From JAJTFW01 sp031421935 (GTDB taxonomy: Bacteria; Bacteroidota; Bacteroidia; AKYH767-A; OLB10): a DNA stretch of 14,093 nucleotides. Positions 8,556 through 14,093 of this stretch are shown here, in pieces. Where the stretch lies: contig JANOPQ010000053.1 in NCBI GenBank assembly GCA_031421935.1, forward strand, positions 1-14,093, written 5' to 3'. A model generated the notes under the pieces. It was given only the letters and a program-made list of their open reading frames with translations. It had not been told where the DNA came from and ran no database searches. The stretch's first letter is position 1. Each line of letters begins with the position of its first letter. The position numbers were made by a program, and so were the translations under genes.

Positions 8556-9752
8556 TTAATAAGTGGCCATCCCAACTGCTGATGGTGGTAATTTGGTAAC
8601 ACTGCCAATAAGTGATAATCCGCCTAATAAAGTTCTGGAGTATTCCTGAATGGTATGATCTCCTCCACATAATGTATAGGCATTGAAGTTATTCCTGGTT
8701 ACAACCATATCAAGAGGTCCAACGCCACTTACAATAACCGGGTGTATTAAATGCAAACGGCCAGTATGTCCAATGTAATAGGACGAAATATTATCACTGG
8801 CAGTGTTTGTTACAAAAGCATATCTACCGAATTTAGTAGTAGCAACCCAACATGCTGCTGCTTGATTACTGGGTACCGCTCCATTTACAGCATTCAAATT
8901 TCCATTGTTTATTCCAGCATAGGAGGTAAGGGAGCTCGCGCCAGGTGCTCCACCTGCTGCATTGGATACAATCATATAATTATTTCGTGCAAACTCAAAT
9001 CCAAAAGGCGTCTGTCCTACAGAAGGAATAGATGTAGCAGATCCTGCAACTCCGTTGTTGTTGACCATGAATTTTGAAATCATGTTGGTCGCCTTTTCGG
9101 TTACATAGAGGTAGTTTCCGTTTGGAGAAAAAGAAATTTGTGCAGCTCCCGCGCCAGTGCTTTGCATGGAACCTGCAATTGGACTTAGTATTCCTCCCAT
9201 TCCAATGGTAAAACCATGAATGGAATTTGACCCCGCATTTACTACATATAATTTATTCATATGACTCGTTAAACTAACTGGCCTAACTCCACCTGATGGA
9301 ACTGTGCTCACTAAAGTGGGGTGTCCATTGTTACCAATAGTAAATGATGAAATTGTATTATCTCCTGCATTTACTGCGAATAATAGTCCTTTGCTCTTAT
9401 CTGTTATTACTGCTCCTTGTGAGCCAAGACCACCACCGTTTCCAGTTCCGCCACTCATAACAGTTGTCTCTAAAGAGAGATGTCCATTCGATTGTTGTCT
9501 AAAACATAATACACTGTTTTGTGCCGCATCATTGCCTAAAATGTAGACAAAGCTATTCTGTCTTTGTTGTTCGATGTTTCCTGTCTCTGTAAAGATTTTT
9601 TCATCCGGATTATTGCCGTTTTCATTGATGAGATCAGTACTTGAAATTCCTGAGGATGCATTACTGCTTGACAGATTATCCTCTTTGGTACATGCACTCA
9701 TAGTCAGTACGAGTGCAGATGTTATTGCTAATAATATTTTATTTTTTTTCAT
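8556..9752 (-). CDS. Lipoprotein with lactonase-type seven-bladed beta-propeller
   Basis: The 398-residue product has a lipoprotein signal: MKKNK, a hydrophobic core and MSAC, with the lipidated cysteine at position 21. The residues after it (TKEDN) are partly acidic, which resembles the Bacteroidota lipoprotein export signal for surface display. After a Ser/Asn-rich linker, residues from about 65 to the end form beta-propeller blades of the 6-phosphogluconolactonase-like (PF10282-type) or YVTN family. Each repeats a strand pattern such as LLFAVNAGDNTISSFTI, KLYVVNAGSNSIHGFTI and YLYVTEKATNMISKFMV, followed by a 'G.l' turn. Lactonase activity cannot be assumed, because many extracytoplasmic members are uncharacterised and catalytic residues cannot be placed by eye. 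The start ATG immediately precedes the signal peptide. A 143-bp gap separates it from the sigma/anti-sigma pair, so it may have its own promoter or be read through from the pair. Confidence 0.82.
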   Translation of the reverse strand: MKKNKILLAITSALVLTMSACTKEDNLSSSNASSGISSTDLINENGNNPDEKIFTETGNIEQQRQNSFVYILGNDAAQNSVLCFRQQSNGHLSLETTVMSGGTGNGGGLGSQGAVITDKSKGLLFAVNAGDNTISSFTIGNNGHPTLVSTVPSGGVRPVSLTSHMNKLYVVNAGSNSIHGFTIGMGGILSPIAGSMQSTGAGAAQISFSPNGNYLYVTEKATNMISKFMVNNNGVAGSATSIPSVGQTPFGFEFARNNYMIVSNAAGGAPGASSLTSYAGINNGNLNAVNGAVPSNQAAACWVATTKFGRYAFVTNTASDNISSYYIGHTGRLHLIHPVIVSGVGPLDMVVTRNNFNAYTLCGGDHTIQEYSRTLLGGLSLIGSVTKLPPSAVGMATY

Positions 9753-9793
9753 GATTAAACGTTGATTTTTAAGTTCTTTAAATTAATTAATTA

Positions 9794-9831
9794 GCAAAGG
9801 AGGCCCCCTTTAATATAGAAGATGAACAAAA
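9794..9831 (-). promoter_or_regulatory. Weak candidate promoter for the lactonase lipoprotein gene
   Basis: Read on the minus strand, a TTTTG (9827-9831) precedes CTCCTTTGC (9794-9802) by 24 bp. The second element matches only the TTTG half of the TAnnTTTG -7 box, since CT replaces TA. It overlaps a small inverted repeat (AAAGG/CCTTT around 9796-9811). It would place transcription about 35-40 nt before the ATG at 9752. This is a weak call. Confidence 0.25.
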
Positions 9832-9895
9832 CGATTAAAAGGTTGGGTTTACAATTAAATTATTTTTTAAATCAGTTTTAACCTCAATTTGAAAA

Positions 9896-11326
9896 TTAAA
9901 ACTTAAATGTAAATCCGGTTGATAATCCAAGGAAATGAGGATAAGAGTTTACGGCCATGTTTTTTGTTATAGAACTTAGTGAACCACGAAGTGTAGGCTC
10001 TAAATAAATGTCAAGATGTTTTTTCAAAGCAAAAGAAACTCCAATTCCCAATTGATATCCGAAATTTACTTTCTTTAATCCTTTCACCTTATTAGTGACT
10101 GTTATTTCGCTTGTCTGCATTGCTATTTTTGCTTTTTCTTGTATGATAAAATTTGCAGTTAAGCCAGTGTTGGCATAAAAGGTAAATTTGTTTTTTGAAA
10201 ATTGATACCTAATCTGGGTCGGAATATTTAAAAAACGAATAACTTGTCTACAGTTCGAATTTTCGAAAAGTGTATCGCCTTCCTTCGCCTGTAAATGTCC
10301 GCCATCATTGGGTAATTCAATAACCCCACTTGATGTAGGGTACATAAAATGAAATTGATTTTCTCCATTGGCTTCGGAATACAAAAATGGCAACTGCATC
10401 GATTTAACAAGCGATGAATAGCTGATTCCACCGCCCACACTCCAGTTTTTATTTAGTGCATACTGCATATTTATTCCCGCAATAAATGAATATTCAGGCT
10501 TTTCACGATCCTTATACATCACCACCTCGTTAAAATGATTGTTGCTTTTGTCTTTTAAATAATCCATGGATATTCCTTGCGCAAAGTAAAGTGAAAGCGA
10601 ATATCGGGGATGTTCAGCATGGTTTACTTCAGCAACGAGTATTGCTTGCATTACAGTGTCTATTGAAATCGAATCGGATTCCGTATTTGATATGGATGTA
10701 CTATTCGCTGTAAATTGATTGTCCGTAGATATATTTATTTCATTATTTTCTTCACTAGTAGGAATAGCATTTATGGTAGATTCAAATAAAGTCGAAACGT
10801 TTGATGTTTCATTTGCATTTTCATTGTTAGTTAAGATTATATTTGAATCTGAAATAGGCGTAGTTAAGTCAATTGTTTTTCGTGTTGACTTCTTCTTCTG
10901 TGAAGGATGTAAATTGGCTACGACAGATTTGTTTTTGTAATTTGATGAATTGGTAGGAATTGTAGTAGATGCAATTTTCGTTATAGGATTGGTGGTTTCA
11001 GTTGAAATTGGATTCGAATTTATAGGGAAGTGTTGGTTTGCAATTTGTACAGATCGAAGTATGTTTTTTTCAGTTGATTTTTGTGTGGTTGAATGAAGTG
11101 GCAATGTAGTTGTAGGTACGAGATAATGACAAGTTACAAAGCAGCATAGAAACAGAGAGAGAACAAGAGAAAGCAATTTGAAATTATTAGCTTTGCGTTG
11201 AAATACCACTGCTTGCTTTTTGTTTAAGTCTCCTTCTAATTTACTCCAAGCTGAAGCAGGTGGTTCCATCGAATGATCATCGAACACCGATTTACTTACT
11301 TTTTCTATGTCCTTATTATCGTCCAT
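9896..11326 (-). CDS. Putative dual membrane-spanning anti-sigma factor with outer-membrane beta-barrel
   Basis: The 476-residue protein has no cleavable signal peptide. Residues 1-48 form a short charged head with the pattern DDHSMEPPASAWSKLEGDL, resembling the 'PP..aW..ie..l' start of Bacteroidota anti-sigma-like proteins. Residues 50-70 form one membrane helix (LLSLVLSLFLCCFV). Residues 72 to about 240 are a low-complexity Ser/Thr/Asn/Ile linker. Residues 242-476 read as alternating amphipathic strands of a small outer-membrane beta-barrel (PorT/OmpA-like, perhaps eight strands), ending FTFKF with the typical terminal phenylalanine. One chain could therefore cross both membranes. The start ATG lies inside the 3' end of the sigma gene (11-nt overlap, different frame), which implies translational coupling and a cognate pair. 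The expected role is to hold the sigma factor at the inner membrane until the barrel or linker receives a signal. The anti-sigma role is inferred from architecture and gene order. A plain PorT-like barrel with an uncleaved anchor is the alternative. Confidence 0.72.
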   Translation of the reverse strand: MDDNKDIEKVSKSVFDDHSMEPPASAWSKLEGDLNKKQAVVFQRKANNFKLLSLVLSLFLCCFVTCHYLVPTTTLPLHSTTQKSTEKNILRSVQIANQHFPINSNPISTETTNPITKIASTTIPTNSSNYKNKSVVANLHPSQKKKSTRKTIDLTTPISDSNIILTNNENANETSNVSTLFESTINAIPTSEENNEINISTDNQFTANSTSISNTESDSISIDTVMQAILVAEVNHAEHPRYSLSLYFAQGISMDYLKDKSNNHFNEVVMYKDREKPEYSFIAGINMQYALNKNWSVGGGISYSSLVKSMQLPFLYSEANGENQFHFMYPTSSGVIELPNDGGHLQAKEGDTLFENSNCRQVIRFLNIPTQIRYQFSKNKFTFYANTGLTANFIIQEKAKIAMQTSEITVTNKVKGLKKVNFGYQLGIGVSFALKKHLDIYLEPTLRGSLSSITKNMAVNSYPHFLGLSTGFTFKF

Positions 11327-11894
11327 GTTGTTGTTCGCTTATTGTTGAAATCTCGTTTAATTTTAGTATCTTCTTTTTTAGAATTGATTTGGCTTCAAAG
11401 AGATTTGATTTGGAAGTGCCAATATTTATGTCTAGTTGGATTGCAATTTCTTTGTGTTTCAATCCTTCAAAAACATATAGATTGAAAACCATTTTATAGG
11501 CTGGTGGTAATTGATGAATTAATTTCATGAGTTCATTCGCTTCGATTTGACTCAATATATCTTCTTCATAATAATTATGGATTGATTCTAAATGATCATC
11601 AATATTTACAACAGCAAAGAGCCGAGAATTTTTTCTGTATTTTTCAATAGCAGTATTTACCATGATCCGACGAATCCAGCCCTCCAAGGAACCTGCTTTT
11701 GAAAAGTTGCTGATATTGTCGAATACTTTCATAAACCCTTCGTGGAAAGTGTCCTCGGCTTCTTCACGACTTGATGAATATTCATAGCATACTGCAAACA
11801 TCTTGTCAGAAAATTTCTTGTATAGCGCATTTTGGGAGGATCGGTCCCATGCTATACATCCTTTGATGAGGTTGTCAATGTTTTCTTCAGCCAA
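11316..11894 (-). CDS. ECF-type RNA polymerase sigma-70 factor
   Basis: The 192-residue protein has the two-domain plan of ECF sigma factors. Region 2 is at about residues 25-92 (ALYKKFSDKMFAVCYEY, then EEAEDTFHEGFMKVFDNI and the GWIRRIMVNTAIEKYRK segment). Region 4 is at about 122-176 (LPPAYKMVFNLYVFEG, then the helix-turn-helix KHKEIAIQLDINIGTSKSNL). It directs RNA polymerase core to a specific promoter set. No ATG is available before region 2: the first in-frame Met after the start is inside region 2, and an in-frame TAA lies 18 nt upstream of the chosen TTG at 11892-11894. Translation must start at this TTG or at the adjacent ATT or ATA. Its 3' end overlaps the putative anti-sigma gene by 11 nt, so the two are almost certainly one transcript. 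No -7/-33 match was obvious upstream, which would be compatible with control by its own or another ECF factor. Confidence 0.9.
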   Translation of the reverse strand: MAEENIDNLIKGCIAWDRSSQNALYKKFSDKMFAVCYEYSSSREEAEDTFHEGFMKVFDNISNFSKAGSLEGWIRRIMVNTAIEKYRKNSRLFAVVNIDDHLESIHNYYEEDILSQIEANELMKLIHQLPPAYKMVFNLYVFEGLKHKEIAIQLDINIGTSKSNLFEAKSILKKKILKLNEISTISEQQHGR

Positions 11895-12243
11895 AATTTG
11901 TCTTTCTATTTAATTAGATGATAAACGAGATAAAAGGGTTGTGTTGTGCATGTATTATTTCCCAGTTGATCAACGCGATGAGATTCAACTTATGGGTATT
12001 TGGATGTATACTAGCTGTACGACTAAGGTACGAATTTTTGTATTTCTTTGAAAATTAGTTTTTTAGCACATTGAATAGCTCGCTCTATAGAAAATTAAGT
12101 GGTTGAATTTTAAGAAGGAAAGAGGATAATAGAGCAGGGTGAAAGCTCTAATTTAAGTTCGATTGAAATGAAAAGAAATCAACCAGAATGATATTTTTGC
12201 AGCATGTTGTATTTAATAGAAGTGAATTTACCTCTTAACGTGA
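11895..12243. promoter_or_regulatory. Divergent intergenic region between sigma factor and HAD genes
   Basis: This 349-bp gap must hold the promoters of two divergent genes. For the plus-strand HAD gene, TATTTTTG at 12192-12199 matches the TAnnTTTG -7 box exactly. A TTG at 12163-12165 is the only nearby -33 candidate and lies rather far away (26 bp). No good match was found for the minus-strand sigma gene. Other structure includes the 10-bp palindrome GTTGATCAAC (11965-11974) and a TAGAGC/GCTCTA stem around 12131-12151. No gene is apparent. Confidence 0.4.
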
Positions 12244-12888
12244 TTGGAAGTGGAAGATTCTAAATCCTATGATTCCATTATCTTCGACCTCGGTGGCGTC
12301 ATCATCGACCTCGACTATCATCGTACTGCTGCTGAATTTGTCAAGTTGGGCATGAGCAATTTTGACGAGATCTATTCAAAAGCAAAACAATCTAGTTTAT
12401 TTGATGATTTTGAAAAGGGTATTATGTCGGTAGATGGTTTTAGGAGTGAGCTAAAAAAGCATCTTCCCCCAAACATTAGTGATGAACAAATAGACCATGC
12501 CTGGAATGCCATGCTTATCGATATTCCAGTACATCGTGTAGAATTTTTAAGGAAAGTAGGAGCGAAGCATAGAATATTCTTATTGAGCAATACCAATCGC
12601 ATCCACGTAAAAGCTTTTACTAAAATAGCAGAGGAAATTTTTGGAAAAAATAATTTTCTTTCCATCTTTGAGAAAGGCTATTTCTCTTGTGAAATGGGCA
12701 TGCGAAAACCCGACGCGGAAATCTTCGAAAAAGTAATCAACGACAACAACCTCGATCGCACTAAAACATTGTTTATTGATGATAGTAAACAGCATATTGA
12801 AGGAGCACAGTTGGTAGGTCTGTTTAGTGAGTTGCTAGCGGTAGAGAAAGGAGAGAAGATAGAAGAGAAGTATGGCTTTTTGATTTAG
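12244..12888 (+). CDS. HAD-superfamily hydrolase (subfamily IA, variant 3; YihX-like)
   Basis: The 214-residue protein carries all four HAD motifs: motif I FDLGGVIID with nucleophile D15, motif II LLSNTN with S115, motif III MRKPDAEIF with K155, and motif IV LFIDDSK with D179 and D180. Residues about 30-95 form the small helical cap of subfamily I. Motif I reads DLG rather than DxD, so Gly replaces the usual second acid; this is shared with YihX-like members (DLGNV), so it is a subfamily trait rather than damage. The likely reaction is hydrolysis of a small cytoplasmic phosphate ester; the substrate cannot be told. An in-frame TGA lies at 12241-12243, so translation begins at TTG 12244 or, equally likely, GTG 12250. 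The first ATG is past motif I and cannot be the start. The gene appears monocistronic. Confidence 0.88.
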   Translation: MEVEDSKSYDSIIFDLGGVIIDLDYHRTAAEFVKLGMSNFDEIYSKAKQSSLFDDFEKGIMSVDGFRSELKKHLPPNISDEQIDHAWNAMLIDIPVHRVEFLRKVGAKHRIFLLSNTNRIHVKAFTKIAEEIFGKNNFLSIFEKGYFSCEMGMRKPDAEIFEKVINDNNLDRTKTLFIDDSKQHIEGAQLVGLFSELLAVEKGEKIEEKYGFLI

Positions 12889-12991
12889 GATTGACGAATT
12901 TTTTGTCTTGAGTATTATTTTGGTCCACCTAATTGGTTGCTTATAAAAGGTCGTTGAAGCGTATGAGTTTACTATTGATTTTTATATTAGT

Positions 12992-13035
12992 ATAAAACAG
13001 AAAAGGGATGCTTTCGCATCCCTTTTCTGTTTTAT
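12992..13035. terminator. Strong bidirectional intrinsic terminator
   Basis: A perfect 20-bp stem (12992-13011 paired with 13016-13035) encloses a TTTC tetraloop. The GC-rich core is AAGGGATGC/GCATCCCTT, and the outer part is AAAACAG/CTGTTTT, so each strand has T-rich sequence on its 3' side. It lies between the convergent HAD gene (stop at 12888) and the T9SS repeat protein gene (stop at 13049), 13 bp from the latter, and can serve both. Confidence 0.9.
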
Positions 13036-13048
13036 GAATTAATTCATG

Positions 13049-14093
13049 TTAGCGAATTACATTTACTTTCGTCGTTTGAACTTTTCCATTGTTCTCGAGA
13101 CGGATAAGGTAATTCCCGCTTTCTAATGCAGATAGATTGACCGTCCTTAATGAAAGACCAGCCATATCTTCGAATCTTTCTACCATCATGTTTTGTCCCA
13201 TCATATTTTGAATGCTGATGGTGCTAATTCCATTTTCAGAAGTAAGATATTGAATGTTTACTTCAGATTGAGCAGGATTTGGATAGGCATTGCTGATTAG
13301 AATTCCGCCTTCCATGCTGTTCTCCGCAAGTCGAATGGATTCTTCCGTCATCTGTGATTCGTTCGCTGGCAAATTGATGATGCTGTTGTTGATCCCAAAT
13401 AGGTTGCAAATAAATGAACCGAATACGAGGAACGGAGCGCCCTGAACATCTAAAGAAGCGCAGATACTACCACCACCTTGTACCAATAAACCATTCACAT
13501 CAAAGCCAGTGGTTACACCTGGTACAACAATCCCTAAATTGAGTGTAGCCGGATCATAAACCAAAGTGTGAATTCTGTATAACCCAGTTTGCGTCACTGT
13601 AAATTGCGGATTCGCACCTGCTTGCTGAATAACTAAACCTTGTCCTCTTGTGAGTACATAGACTACCTGATATCCTGACGGTACATTTGAATTTCCTACA
13701 GGATTACCGGTTAATACTGCACTTCCATTTTCTAAGCAGTTAAGAAACTGGTCTGGATTAATGTTTCCTGCATCAGGATTGTTCACATTGAACTGTGCAC
13801 CGGCCACATCTAAAGAAGCACAAATACTACCACCACCTTGTACTAATAAACCATTCACATCAAAACCGGTGGTTACGCCTGGTACAACAATGCTAAGGTT
13901 AAGCGTGCTATCATAAACAAGTGTATGTATGGTATAAAGTCCGCTGCCAGTTACAGTGAAAGAAGGCGTATTATTTACCTGCTCAATCACAAGACCCGTA
14001 CCTGAAGTAAGAACATAAATTACATTGTATCCCGCAGGAACATTACTATTTCCATCAGCTGTTGCATTCAATGTTCCACCGGCTCCGCAGATG
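13049..14093 (-). CDS. T9SS-secreted repeat protein, C-terminal part (5' end outside the window)
   Basis: The frame is open through the right edge (reading ICGAGGTLNATADG... on the minus strand), so the N-terminus lies beyond 14093 and the TTG at 14071 is not a real start. Visible parts, in protein order, are two copies of a roughly 120-residue beta-rich repeat. Each contains NSNVP(A/S)GY, YVLT.G.GLVI, LY.IHTLVYD and a VPGVTTGFDVNGLLVQGGG-SICASLDV block. A linker (about 13330-13430) and a T9SS type A sorting domain follow (AYPNPAQSEVNIQY, MMGQNMM, LESGNYLIRLE, then a basic end VNVIR). Similar repeats occur in large Bacteroidota surface proteins; their function is unknown to me. Export to the surface by Sec plus T9SS is expected. 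The bidirectional terminator directly follows the stop. Confidence 0.85.
   Translation of the reverse strand, partial: ICGAGGTLNATADGNSNVPAGYNVIYVLTSGTGLVIEQVNNTPSFTVTGSGLYTIHTLVYDSTLNLSIVVPGVTTGFDVNGLLVQGGGSICASLDVAGAQFNVNNPDAGNINPDQFLNCLENGSAVLTGNPVGNSNVPSGYQVVYVLTRGQGLVIQQAGANPQFTVTQTGLYRIHTLVYDPATLNLGIVVPGVTTGFDVNGLLVQGGGSICASLDVQGAPFLVFGSFICNLFGINNSIINLPANESQMTEESIRLAENSMEGGILISNAYPNPAQSEVNIQYLTSENGISTISIQNMMGQNMMVERFEDMAGLSLRTVNLSALESGNYLIRLENNGKVQTTKVNVIR
13437..14093 (-). repeat. In-frame tandem repeats of about 360 bp within the T9SS repeat protein
   Basis: The 86-bp blocks 13446-13531 and 13806-13891 are offset by exactly 360 bp and differ at 6 positions, all synonymous, since the encoded GVTTGFDVNGLLVQ-type segment is the same in both. 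Outside these blocks the copies diverge more and differ by one codon (VYDPATLNL versus VYDSTLNL). The second copy runs off the right edge, so further copies are likely. Confidence 0.85.

Noticed and set aside
8751..9077. 108-codon plus-strand open reading, and another at 9304-9546
   Set aside because: Both lie opposite the beta-propeller lipoprotein gene, which has a clear lipobox and blade repeats; these are antisense shadows.
14069..14071. TTG as the start of the right-edge repeat protein
   Set aside because: The frame stays open and repeat-like to the window edge, and no signal peptide is present, so the gene continues past 14093.
13437..14093. Repeated blocks as a CRISPR or mobile repeat array
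   Set aside because: The repeats are in frame, 360 bp long and encode a recurring protein domain.

Overview
The window looks like a piece of a Bacteroidota chromosome (Chitinophagales- or Saprospirales-like is a guess). It is AT-rich. Three proteins end in type IX secretion system (T9SS) type A C-terminal sorting domains, one lipoprotein has acidic residues after its lipid-attachment cysteine, genes lack Shine-Dalgarno sequences, and candidate promoters resemble the Bacteroidota TTG / TAnnTTTG pattern. No rRNA, tRNA, CRISPR array or intact transposase was seen.

Layout. Positions 1-1377 are a decayed or accessory stretch. It holds a perfect 31-nt palindrome (219-249), a 163-bp MITE-like element with 23-bp terminal inverted repeats (441-603), and an N-terminal remnant of a RhuM-family gene (626-922, minus). 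Positions 1378-7434 (plus) encode one 2018-residue secreted multidomain protein: Asp-box propeller, Ig/PKD-like modules, a second repeat region, a CARDB-like domain, a parallel beta-helix, a dockerin-like domain, a cohesin-like domain and a T9SS sorting domain. It converges on a minus-strand set: an Omp28-like thioredoxin-fold protein with a T9SS sorting domain (7448-8449), a lipoprotein with a lactonase-type beta-propeller (8556-9752), then an overlapping sigma/anti-sigma pair (9896-11326 and 11316-11894). A plus-strand HAD phosphatase (12244-12888) follows. A strong bidirectional terminator (12992-13035) separates it from a minus-strand T9SS repeat protein that runs off the right edge (13049-14093).

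How the genes work together. Most of the window concerns the cell surface: three T9SS cargo proteins, one possibly surface-exposed lipoprotein, and one regulator. The most interesting element is the regulator pair. An ECF sigma factor with a non-ATG start overlaps by 11 nt a gene whose product has a short cytoplasmic anti-sigma-like head, one inner-membrane helix, a long Ser/Thr/Asn-rich linker and a C-terminal outer-membrane beta-barrel. That is the layout of the recently recognised dual membrane-spanning anti-sigma factors of Bacteroides, and could carry a signal from the outer membrane directly to transcription. Whether the neighbouring lactonase and Omp28-like genes belong to its regulon is unknown.
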